A DNA stretch of 64,000 nt. Source: Chloroflexi bacterium B3_Chlor (lineage in GTDB: Bacteria > Chloroflexota > Anaerolineae > UBA7937 > B3-Chlor). The stretch is from contig NJBK01000006.1 of NCBI GenBank assembly GCA_005223035.1, positions 1 through 64,000 on the forward strand, read 5' to 3'. Numbering within the stretch: the stretch's first letter is position 1; each line of letters begins with the position of its first letter. Both the position numbers and the translations under genes were made by a program. This document shows positions 27,527-34,927 of this stretch, piece by piece. Under the pieces are notes generated by a model. The model was not told the DNA's origin. It ran no database searches and saw only the letters and a program-made list of their open reading frames with translations.

Positions 27527-28783
27527 TCACTCAGGCAAGGCGATCTCGCCCTTCACCGCGGTTGCTGCCGCCACAGCAGGGCTGGCTAGATAGACCTCAC
27601 TCCCTTTGCCAAGTTTGCCTCGGAAGTTGCGGTTGCCAGTGCCAACCAGGACATCACCTTCGGCGAGAACGCCATGGTGACCGATAGTGCAGAGGGAGCA
27701 CCCCTGGTTGGTGACCATGGCGCCAGCCTTGATGAACGTCTCGTACAACCCCGCCTCAACTGCCTCCATTGCGACCTCGGTCGTGGCAGGCGTGACAATC
27801 ATACGCACGTGGGGCGCAATCTTGCCGCCCATTCTCTTCAGAACTTCGGCAGCAACCCGTAGATCTTCGAAACGACCGTTGGTGCAGGAACCCACAAAGA
27901 CCTGATCCACGTGCGTGCCCGCCACCTCACGCACGGGCCTGACGTTGTCCGGTCTGTCGGGACAGGCTATGAGCGGCTCCAGACCATCAATGTCGAACTC
28001 CCGCTCTTCCCAGTACGAAGCGTCTCTATCGGGAAGCACCGCATCCACCTTTCTTCCGGCCCGCTCTCCTATCCAGGCCAGAATGTCCTCATCAGGAATG
28101 ATAAACCCAATCTTCCCCTCCATCTCGGTCACCATGCTGGCCAAGGTGAGACGACCGGCCAGCGAGAGGGCATCAATCGGCTCACCATAGAACTCCAGCG
28201 CCTTGTAGATAGTCTTGGTGGTATCTATCTTGGACAACAGAAACAGCGTCAGATCCTTGGCCGATGCCGGGTAGTCATAGCTACCTTTGAAGGTGATCTT
28301 GATGCTCTCCGGGACCCTGAACCACAATCGCCCCGTGGCCCAAGCCGCAGCCACGTCGGTCGTACCCATGCCGGAGGAGAAAGATCCCACGGCGCCCAGA
28401 AGGTTCATGTGACTGTCGGTGCCGATGACCACACTCCCGGGCAGTATCATCCCCTGCTCCAGGAGCACGTGCTGCCCGACGCCAGAGTTGACATCGAAAA
28501 TGTGAGGAATGCCGTGCTTGGCCGCAAACTCCCGACAAATGCGCTGGTTGTTCGCTACCTGGACCACCTTCGCTGGGGCCTGGTAGTCGAAGGTCATCGC
28601 AATCTTCTGCGGGTCCCAGACGGGCTCGTCGTCCATCTGCTTCTCGTACTCCAGGACGACATTGGGCCCGCCAAAATCCCGCACCACGGCCAGATCAAGG
28701 TCAGCCCACACCCTGTCTCCAGCCCAGGCATCTTCGCCGGAGTGCTCACTCAAGATCTTCTCTATGATGGTCTTACCGGACAT
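27527..28783 (-). CDS. LeuC-type large subunit (pair 1)
   Basis: 418 residues, with cluster cysteines in FVGSCTNGR and NQGCSLCTIG, plus TDSHMNLLGA where most relatives have SDSHTxTxGA. The Met-Asn change at this substrate loop, together with NRNFRGKLG, suggests a substrate different from that of pair 2. Within the operon the reaction would act on citrate, methylcitrate or a related tricarboxylate (inference from context). Confidence 0.88.
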   Translation of the reverse strand: MSGKTIIEKILSEHSGEDAWAGDRVWADLDLAVVRDFGGPNVVLEYEKQMDDEPVWDPQKIAMTFDYQAPAKVVQVANNQRICREFAAKHGIPHIFDVNSGVGQHVLLEQGMILPGSVVIGTDSHMNLLGAVGSFSSGMGTTDVAAAWATGRLWFRVPESIKITFKGSYDYPASAKDLTLFLLSKIDTTKTIYKALEFYGEPIDALSLAGRLTLASMVTEMEGKIGFIIPDEDILAWIGERAGRKVDAVLPDRDASYWEEREFDIDGLEPLIACPDRPDNVRPVREVAGTHVDQVFVGSCTNGRFEDLRVAAEVLKRMGGKIAPHVRMIVTPATTEVAMEAVEAGLYETFIKAGAMVTNQGCSLCTIGHHGVLAEGDVLVGTGNRNFRGKLGKGSEVYLASPAVAAATAVKGEIALPE

Positions 28784-28852
28784 TCGATACCATCCTCTCG
28801 TGGCCGTTGGGCAGGAAGCGCACTTGCCTCGACGAAGCTCTCAGATTGCCAA

Positions 28853-29395
28853 CTAGCCTAGCCCCTGTTTCACCGTTTCAAAATTGGTGAAGTCGGCATG
28901 GTGCAGGATTATGGCCTCCCTGCTCCGCTGCACGAGATCACCTTCTTTGGCATGAGCTGCGATCATGTGCAATACGTCGGTCGGAACGCCCTGCTGCGCG
29001 GCTAGTGCCACCCCGCTGAAAGGATGTCGGAGCTTTGCACCGAATTCGCTCTTCACTGTCTTGCCATCCTCTGTGGTGTACTCCAGCAGTTTGCCGACAT
29101 CATGGATCAGCGCCCCGGCGACAAGATAGTCACGGTTGACGGGGTTCCTGTCACCGTAGATCTGTTCAAAGGCATCAGCTACACGGACGCAGGTTAGAGT
29201 GACCGCACGCGTATGTTCGACGAAGCTGGCCGGGCAATCGGGAATCAGCAGGGTGAACGGCATCCGGGTCAAGTCGGCTGCGCTCCAGCCCCCCTGTCTC
29301 ATCCCCTCCTCCCAAGTCTTGATACACCTCTGCCGCAAGTCAGACTCTTCGATCAGATTGAATTCAGGGATCAACTCCAACAGATCTTGAGACAT
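28853..29395 (-). CDS. HD-domain phosphohydrolase-like protein
   Basis: 180 residues with an HD metal site: His in FVEHTRAV, the His-Asp doublet in LIHDVGK, further His in LRHPFSG and IAAHAKEG. HD proteins of this size hydrolyse nucleotides, CoA-like or phosphate esters. The gene starts 3 bp after the stop of the lyase gene, so it is part of the operon; a housekeeping role for a metabolite or cofactor by-product is a guess. It precedes LeuC pair 1 by 69 bp. Confidence 0.8.
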   Translation of the reverse strand: MSQDLLELIPEFNLIEESDLRQRCIKTWEEGMRQGGWSAADLTRMPFTLLIPDCPASFVEHTRAVTLTCVRVADAFEQIYGDRNPVNRDYLVAGALIHDVGKLLEYTTEDGKTVKSEFGAKLRHPFSGVALAAQQGVPTDVLHMIAAHAKEGDLVQRSREAIILHHADFTNFETVKQGLG

Positions 29396-29398
29396 CTC

Positions 29399-30178
29399 TC
29401 ATCCCACCTTCCTCTCCGCTGGACCGTCGTACTCATGGGCTGCCGGATCTATGCGACGCATGGGACGCATGCGGGTCTGCTCCTCGTAGACGTGCGCTAC
29501 TAGGCCACCGCTCCGGCTAACAGCGAAGATGCCGTTGCTCATCTCCGGGGGGAAGTCCATCTCACAAAGTATGGTAGCTATGGCCCCATCCACATTCATC
29601 GGCAGATCCCGGCCAAGGTTCTCCTTCATCGCAGCCCGTATTGCACCTGCCATCTCCACATACTCCCCAGCGATTCCTAGCTCTTCCGCCAGCGCAAAGA
29701 GCCTCACACTACGAGGATCCTCGGTATGCACGCGATGGCCGTAACCAGGGATGCGCCTCTTGGCGGACCGATACTCGTCAACCATCTCACCCGCGACGGT
29801 TGCCGCATCCTCGTCGCTGGTCTGCTTCCGCTGCACGGCTTCGATCAATACGCCCATACATCCCTCGATGGCTCCTCCGTGGTACCGGTTGATGGCACTT
29901 ATGCCTGCGGCAACAGCCGCAGTGAGCGCCGCGCCACCAGAGGCCACGGTACGTGCCGCCAGAGCGGACGGCGGAGTAGCTCCATGATCGACGCTAGACA
30001 CCAGCATTGCATCCATCAGTATGCCCTGTTCTCTGGAGGGCAACTCGCCCTTCAGAAGCAAGAAAACGACGTGCGCGAAGGGCACTTGGCCCATCAACTC
30101 CTCAACCCGATACCCCTTCATGGCGATCTTATTAGGCTCGATCTTTGTGATTGCCGTCTTCCACTTCTCATCAGCCAC
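29399..30178 (-). CDS. citryl-CoA lyase-type (short citrate synthase superfamily) enzyme
   Basis: 259 residues, the size of citryl-CoA lyase and the lyase domain of ATP-citrate lyase, not of citrate synthase (about 370-430). The catalytic triad positions of the superfamily are present: His100 in YHGGAIEG, His148 in GYGHRVH and Asp197 in NVDGAI. Such short forms interconvert citryl-CoA with acetyl-CoA and oxaloacetate without the hydrolysing step. The two CoA-ligase-like genes directly upstream fit the two-enzyme citrate cleavage of Hydrogenobacter, in which citryl-CoA synthetase precedes the lyase. GTG start with GGAGGTG upstream. Other 3-hydroxy-3-carboxyacyl-CoA substrates are possible. Confidence 0.82.
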   Translation of the reverse strand: MADEKWKTAITKIEPNKIAMKGYRVEELMGQVPFAHVVFLLLKGELPSREQGILMDAMLVSSVDHGATPPSALAARTVASGGAALTAAVAAGISAINRYHGGAIEGCMGVLIEAVQRKQTSDEDAATVAGEMVDEYRSAKRRIPGYGHRVHTEDPRSVRLFALAEELGIAGEYVEMAGAIRAAMKENLGRDLPMNVDGAIATILCEMDFPPEMSNGIFAVSRSGGLVAHVYEEQTRMRPMRRIDPAAHEYDGPAERKVG

Positions 30179-30242
30179 TTCCGTACACCTCCTCTATGAT
30201 ACGCATGGGACCAAAGGACAAGTTGCCAACTTGCCCTACAGT

Positions 30243-31148
30243 TCACGAGTCCAGCTTCTGCAACACCTCCTTGGTCGCTTTGGGAATGTCGCCGAAGGAG
30301 TCCACCACAACAGCCCCGACCTCTCGTAAGCGCTGCACCTTACCTTCATGAGTGCCACGCCCGCCTTCGATGATGGCTCCAGCGTGAGAGAACCGAGTTC
30401 CCGACTTTGCCGCCTTTCCCCCTATGAAGGCCACCAACGGCTTGGTGAACTGACCAGCCTCGATCAGGTCCGCAACCTGCTCCTCCTGAGAGGTCCCGAT
30501 CTCGCCGAACATCACCACTGCCTTCGTATCGGGATCGGCCTCGAAGAGCTTGACGACCTCGGGATGAGGAAGGCCCACGACGGCATCGCCGCCCACGTGT
30601 ATCAACGTCGTCGCACCGATGCCTTCTTGGGCCAGATAATAGGCCATGGCTGAGGTGATACCACCACTGCGGGAGGTGACGCCTACCGGACCTGGAAAGA
30701 ACCAAGAGCGGGCCGAGGCCGCACGCCCTCCAATCATGCCCAATACCGCCTTATCAGGGCTCAGCACTCCCAGGGTATTGGGCCCCACGAATCTGGCACC
30801 CGCCTCCTGCGCCGCCTTGGCGATCACCAGGACGTCGTAGATGGGCACCCGGTCCGGGATGATCACTAGTAGCTTGACACCCGCGTCAATGGCCTCCAAA
30901 GCTGCGCTCTTCACTAGTGGTGCGGGAATGAACAGCACGCTGACGCCCAGCGGTCCCGCCTCCTCCCATGCCTCCAGTACCGTATCGAAGACGGGTATCC
31001 CCTCAACCTCCTCCCCGCCCCGGCCGGGCGTGCACCCGGCCACCACACTTGTGCCATACTCCTTCATCAACACAGTCCTGGCCCGTCCCTCTCGACCGGT
31101 GATACCCTGCACCAGAACACGTTTCTGTTCATCAATGAGAATAGACAT
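30243..31148 (-). CDS. acyl-CoA synthetase alpha subunit (SucD / citryl-CoA synthetase-like)
   Basis: 301 residues with a CoA-binding Rossmann N-terminus (VLVQGITGREG) and a ligase domain carrying the phosphohistidine in FSHAGAII (His255), where E. coli SucD has RMGHAGAI. It pairs with the beta subunit encoded upstream to form an acyl-CoA with ATP, or ATP from an acyl-CoA. Succinate is the default substrate, but adjacency to the citryl-CoA-lyase-size gene suggests citrate. The ATG at 31148 is preferred to an upstream in-frame start because the family begins near SILIDEQKRVLVQG. Confidence 0.85.
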   Translation of the reverse strand: MSILIDEQKRVLVQGITGREGRARTVLMKEYGTSVVAGCTPGRGGEEVEGIPVFDTVLEAWEEAGPLGVSVLFIPAPLVKSAALEAIDAGVKLLVIIPDRVPIYDVLVIAKAAQEAGARFVGPNTLGVLSPDKAVLGMIGGRAASARSWFFPGPVGVTSRSGGITSAMAYYLAQEGIGATTLIHVGGDAVVGLPHPEVVKLFEADPDTKAVVMFGEIGTSQEEQVADLIEAGQFTKPLVAFIGGKAAKSGTRFSHAGAIIEGGRGTHEGKVQRLREVGAVVVDSFGDIPKATKEVLQKLDS

Positions 31149-31209
31149 GGCATTCAACCCTTTCCGATTGCTGATGGATCTCAGCAAAAGAGAACGACGG
31201 CCTTCCTGT

Positions 31210-32757
31210 CTAGTGCTTCACCAAACTCTTGCGGTACTCCCCCAGACCGGGGATCGGGAGATCCACGAATCCGCCCCCCTTGCCTTCGAACTGGCATTCC
31301 ACCTCGCATGCCAAGCACTCTATGCATCGGCCTCTCTTGGCATCCTCGCGACTGATATCGAGCATCGGCCGCCCATCCTCTAGCTTGAGAATCTGACGTA
31401 CGCACGTCTCCACGCAAACCTTGCTCTCGCAGGTGTCGCAAATCGCGTGGTCATAGGTGACCGTTCCCGTCGGACTTTCAAAGGTGTATGGCTCTCTTGT
31501 CTCGGGTCGCGGAGCCGGCATCGGCAGGTCTTTGATCTTGCCTTCCTTGATCAGATTGTCCAGTCGCTCGGCACAGAAGTCAGCGGTGTCGTCTTTTCCG
31601 TAGGCCTCCAGGGGGGCCGGGATTTCCGGAGCAGCCCGCTCCAGGATCTCGATAGCTTTCTCCTCCATGTTGCCCCCCAATCGGATGACGGCCGGAACGG
31701 ACAGTCGTTGCTCCAGAAAGGCCTTGACGAAGCCGCGCGCCGAATGGAACTGTTCCTGGCTGGCGACTCCGGACCCAGAGGCGAAATAACCATCTATGCC
31801 TGGCAACGAAAGAACTATTCGCGCTGCACGATACACCTTGGACGCTGGCGGGTTTCCGCTGGTGTCCACGTAAGTAGCCAGTTTGTAGTCTCGACTCAAC
31901 AGCGCATCCATAGACATCATGGATCCCCCGCCGCCAGCACCGTGGAACCCGATGTATCCTTCTCCCCTTCCGAAGTCGTCAGCCATCTGGATGAAATAGA
32001 ACGTGCCCCGATAGTCTTCTGCCTCGACCTGATAGGCGATCTTCTCCAGCTCGGTCGGGGGACGGTCGAACTCACGAGCGATCTCGATGCCCAGATCAGG
32101 GTGACGAAAGACAGCATAGTCGTCCACGGTGATGCGACAGTCAGCGGCATACAGTTTGCCATCTCTGGTAACAACAAGCGGGTTGATTTCTGCAGCACGA
32201 GCCTCAAAGGTGCGTGCCACGTCATAGAGGTTCTTGACCAACCCTCCCAGATCCCGGAGCAGCCTGCCGTGTATTCCAACTCTGCGTACCAGGTCGCGTG
32301 CCTGATAGTCTTGCAGCCCCTCGACGATGTCCACCTCTACGCGAGCCACCTTGTCCGGATGCTCACGGGCTATCTCCTCAATGCCCGTACCGCCCGTACT
32401 GCTAAAGATGACGACGGGCGCTCGCGCACGGTCGTCTATGATCACGCCGGCATAGAACTCTCGCTCGATGTCCAGCCGTTCCTCGACCAGCACCTGTTCA
32501 ACTACAAAACCCTTGGCAGCCATACCGAGCATCTGCTGGGCTATCGCCTCTGCCTCCTCAGGGTTGGCCGCCCTCTTGATGCCCCCCATGCCTGCACGAC
32601 CTGTGACCCAGACCTGGGCCTTGACCATGACCTCATCCCCAATTTCCTCGGCTATGCGCCGCGCTTCGTCCGGGCTTGAGGCCACCGAGCCCTTAGGAAC
32701 GGGCACTTTCCGTTTCTTCAGTAGCTCCTTACCTTGATATTCGTGAAGACGAGCCAT
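31210..32757 (-). CDS. acyl-CoA synthetase beta subunit fused to a C-terminal 2[4Fe-4S] ferredoxin domain
   Basis: 515 residues, over 100 longer than SucC (about 390). Residues 1-220 are an ATP-grasp domain (MARLHEYQGKELL...). Residues 260-400 are the CoA-ligase beta domain (GFHGAGGGGSMMSMD, RLGGNMEEKA). A linker of about 30 residues leads to a ferredoxin module with Cys440, 443, 448, 452 and 478, 481, 484, 488, enough for two [4Fe-4S] clusters. I know of no need for iron-sulfur clusters in this reaction, so the domain may dock a redox partner or sense redox state. GGAGGAGAG precedes the ATG at 32757. It starts the enzyme part of the operon, 190 bp after a TPR gene. Confidence 0.88.
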   Translation of the reverse strand: MARLHEYQGKELLKKRKVPVPKGSVASSPDEARRIAEEIGDEVMVKAQVWVTGRAGMGGIKRAANPEEAEAIAQQMLGMAAKGFVVEQVLVEERLDIEREFYAGVIIDDRARAPVVIFSSTGGTGIEEIAREHPDKVARVEVDIVEGLQDYQARDLVRRVGIHGRLLRDLGGLVKNLYDVARTFEARAAEINPLVVTRDGKLYAADCRITVDDYAVFRHPDLGIEIAREFDRPPTELEKIAYQVEAEDYRGTFYFIQMADDFGRGEGYIGFHGAGGGGSMMSMDALLSRDYKLATYVDTSGNPPASKVYRAARIVLSLPGIDGYFASGSGVASQEQFHSARGFVKAFLEQRLSVPAVIRLGGNMEEKAIEILERAAPEIPAPLEAYGKDDTADFCAERLDNLIKEGKIKDLPMPAPRPETREPYTFESPTGTVTYDHAICDTCESKVCVETCVRQILKLEDGRPMLDISREDAKRGRCIECLACEVECQFEGKGGGFVDLPIPGLGEYRKSLVKH

Positions 32758-32829
32758 ATCTCTCCTCCATCTTCTGCAGAAAAACAAGGCCGTTGGGAGA
32801 ATCTATCGCCGCCATCTGATGCAAACGAC

Positions 32830-32855
32830 AAGGGTACCCTTATGCGACCCCGCAT
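32830..32855. promoter_or_regulatory. palindromes upstream of the ligase-lyase genes
   Basis: A perfect 12-bp palindrome AAGGGTACCCTT (32830-32841) directly abuts a second inverted repeat ATGCG-ACCC-CGCAT (32842-32855). Both lie in the 190-bp gap between the TPR gene and the CoA-ligase beta gene, about 75 bp ahead of the start. They may bind a regulator of the central-carbon operon; no convincing -10 is visible here. Confidence 0.4.
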
Positions 32856-32947
32856 CAAAGGTCCCCTGAATCCTTCGACAGACCCTCTTTCCAACAGCCC
32901 AGGAGCAGTAAGCAATCTTCAACGTTGATGAGACTGCTGATTCCTCG

Positions 32948-33616
32948 TCAGGTCTCCCTGAATTGCTTCTCCAACTGATCCAGCATTATTGCTGCCTGTA
33001 CAAGCATGTCCAGTGGATTCTTCTCACCACGGAAGTACCGGTAGTCACATGGCATGATGTCCAGAGTTTCGACCAGATCTTGATAGCGACTTCGCAAGGC
33101 ACTCTCGCTAATCTTGTATAGTTGTGCCATCTCGTTCTGAGTGACGTGCCGGAAGTTCAACTTGCGAACCGTGTAGTCCAGGGCGGCAGCCCAGGCCTCG
33201 GGCTTGCGCATGGGCAGGGTACGACGCCCAGCTGCGATCCGGAATTCCCACCACATCTGCATCGCCGCGCTGATCTCCTCCAGTGACATCCCCTGATTCG
33301 TCATGACGCGCGTAAGGGTGGATTCCACCAGGTCCATGCCTAGCTCGAAGAGCGGACGAAACCGCTGCCGGAGCCTGGTGTCAGGCTCCAAGTCGAGGAA
33401 ATCCCGCAGCGAGGTAAGGGCTTCCTCCCACTGACCAAACCGGGCCCGTGCCCGCGCCAAGTTGAGGTGGTATTCAGGGTCGTCGGGCGCCAGTCGCGCG
33501 GCCTCCTTGAAACGTTTTATGGCGTCCTCTACCTCCCACTTCTCATAGCACTCTAGGCCCTCAACATTGTAGGAGGCCGCCTTTTCCTTCTCATCTTCGA
33601 CTTTCCTTCTGACCAT
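32948..33616 (-). CDS. TPR protein with C-terminal helical domain
   Basis: 222 residues. One to two TPR units occupy about 14-90 (AASYNVEGLECYEKWEVEDA, then DPEYHLNLARARARFGQWEEAL). The C-terminal half has the pattern AWAAALDYTVRKLNF, VTQNEMAQLYKISESALRSRYQ, seen in uncharacterised TPR/SEC-C-type proteins and similar to a cyclin-like or helix-turn-helix fold. It may be a regulator or adaptor. It is the first gene after the promoter at 33652-33679 and could share the transcript with the downstream metabolic genes. Confidence 0.7.
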   Translation of the reverse strand: MVRRKVEDEKEKAASYNVEGLECYEKWEVEDAIKRFKEAARLAPDDPEYHLNLARARARFGQWEEALTSLRDFLDLEPDTRLRQRFRPLFELGMDLVESTLTRVMTNQGMSLEEISAAMQMWWEFRIAAGRRTLPMRKPEAWAAALDYTVRKLNFRHVTQNEMAQLYKISESALRSRYQDLVETLDIMPCDYRYFRGEKNPLDMLVQAAIMLDQLEKQFRET

Positions 33617-33651
33617 ACGGCGTCTCCTTCAAGTGATCTCTGGACAGGGGT

Positions 33652-33679
33652 ATTCTACCACATTCGCAGAGCAGTGCAA
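33652..33679 (-). promoter_or_regulatory. sigma70-like promoter upstream of the TPR gene/central-carbon operon
   Basis: On the minus strand TTGCAC (33679-33674), 16 bp and TAGAAT (33657-33652) precede the ATG at 33616, which has GAAGGAGA in front. Confidence 0.5.
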
Positions 33680-33692
33680 AGCCAGGACCACG

Positions 33693-34577
33693 CTAACCCT
33701 CCCCCTCAAGCACGCCATCGGCGGCGAGAACCGCGTTCAATGCGGCAATGGCAACTTCCAGCATTGACTCATCGGGCTCCCGAGTGGTCAGAGTTTGCAG
33801 CATCATGCTCGGCAGGATGAAAGCCTTGACCAGAGGATTGCTCCTGTGGTTGGCTGTGAATCTGATGAATTCGTAGGAGATGCCAGCGATCACAGGAATA
33901 AGGAGGACGCGAGAGATGATCCGCCATACCATGGGGGGACGACCCAAGAACACAAAGATCAGGACGGAAAGCAGTACGACGATCAGTAGAAAGCCTGTCC
34001 CACAGCGGGCGTGGGCGGTGCTGTAGGTGCTTACACCCTTTGTGTCCAGAGGAGCTCCGCTCTCGAAGGCGCCGATTGTCTTGTGCTCTGCACCATGGTA
34101 AGCGAAGACACGGCTGATGTCGGGCACCAGGCCAATCAAGGACAGATACAGCAGGAGCAAAAGCAGGCGGATCAGTCCTTCGAGCAGGTTACTGACGAAG
34201 CCTGAAGTGATGAAGCGATCCAGGAATCCCACCAGAACAAGGGGCAACACAAAGAAAAGCCCAACACCAAAGATGAGAGAGAGAACCAGGGTGACCAGTA
34301 TTGCAGGAGTCGTAAGCTCCACCTCGTCCTCGGACAAGGCCACGTTAGCAGAATACATGAGAGTGCGGGTGCCCAGAACCAGGGCGTCCCAGAGGACCAA
34401 TAGCCCGCGCACGAAAGGTACCTTCCGCCACACGCTGTCGTAGATTCCACCGGTAAGCGGCTCAGAATGAAGCACTATTCTCCCTGAGGGGTCACGCACC
34501 GCAACGGTCATTCTCTTTTGACCGCGCATCATCACCCCCTCGAGCACCGCTTGACCGCCGTAGTGAAAGTCTGCCAA
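33693..34577 (-). CDS. DUF1385 (YqhQ-like) membrane protein
   Basis: About 294 residues with the family signatures YGGQAVLEGVMMRG at the N-terminus, YHGAEHKTI and STAHARCGTGF in the middle, separated by several transmembrane helices. The His/Glu/Cys residues suggest a metal site in the membrane, but the function of this widespread family is not established. The TTG at 34577 is chosen because it lies just before the family's conserved start, has GGAG six bases upstream and follows a promoter at 34619-34647. A longer frame reaching 34928 would cross both promoters and looks non-coding. Confidence 0.8.
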   Translation of the reverse strand: MADFHYGGQAVLEGVMMRGQKRMTVAVRDPSGRIVLHSEPLTGGIYDSVWRKVPFVRGLLVLWDALVLGTRTLMYSANVALSEDEVELTTPAILVTLVLSLIFGVGLFFVLPLVLVGFLDRFITSGFVSNLLEGLIRLLLLLLYLSLIGLVPDISRVFAYHGAEHKTIGAFESGAPLDTKGVSTYSTAHARCGTGFLLIVVLLSVLIFVFLGRPPMVWRIISRVLLIPVIAGISYEFIRFTANHRSNPLVKAFILPSMMLQTLTTREPDESMLEVAIAALNAVLAADGVLEGEG

Positions 34578-34618
34578 CTCCTGCTCCTGCACCAGCAACC
34601 ATTCCGCGTCGCCAACGG

Positions 34619-34647
34619 ATTGTACACTAAGGGGCTCAAATGGGCAA
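34619..34647 (-). promoter_or_regulatory. sigma70-like promoter of the DUF1385 gene
   Basis: On the minus strand TTGCCC (34647-34642), 17 bp and TACAAT (34624-34619) sit about 40 bp ahead of the proposed TTG start. Confidence 0.5.
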
Positions 34648-34733
34648 CGATATTCGCGCACATCCTTACCCATCCCTGTGAGGATTTGAAACATGTCCTG
34701 CCACATTATGCCCTGCCAAGAGGACAGTGTCCT

Positions 34734-34762
34734 TGTACATCTCAGAAAAGGGATGATATAAT
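34734..34762 (+). promoter_or_regulatory. sigma70-like promoter of the permuted phosphoglycerate mutase homologue
   Basis: TGTACA (34734-34739), 17 bp and a consensus TATAAT (34757-34762) give a leader of roughly 160 nt before the ATG at 34928. The leader has several short GC-rich stems, for example around 34771 with 34819, but no riboswitch class that I can confirm. Confidence 0.55.
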
Positions 34763-34927
34763 CCGACCGCACGAGGGCGGGTAAAGGTGAAGAGATAAAA
34801 CAGAAGATAGACCAGAAGCTCGTCGCTGCGCGCGCTGGTACCTCTTTGGCGATCACGACCTCATACAACTCAGTAGAGAAATGACCACCAAGAGAACCCT
34901 TATTACAGGTTCTTCCGGACAAGCTCA

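Noticed and set aside
27911..28861. A 316-codon antisense frame over the LeuC pair-1 gene
   Set aside because: No recognisable domains, and it overlaps a well-supported enzyme on the other strand.
29399..30178. Annotation as an ordinary full citrate synthase
   Set aside because: At 259 residues it lacks the large-domain helices of citrate synthase; size and neighbours fit the citryl-CoA lyase type better.
31447..32679. A 410-codon open frame antisense to the CoA-ligase beta gene
   Set aside because: It mirrors the codon structure of the real gene, has no family resemblance and no ribosome site; it is a shadow frame of GC-rich DNA.
34800..34880. Possible T-box leader upstream of the permuted mutase (GCTGGTACCTC resembling the T-box GGTACC core)
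   Set aside because: The full TGGNACCGCG core, a specifier loop and a terminator/antiterminator pair are not visible; GGTACC alone is weak evidence.
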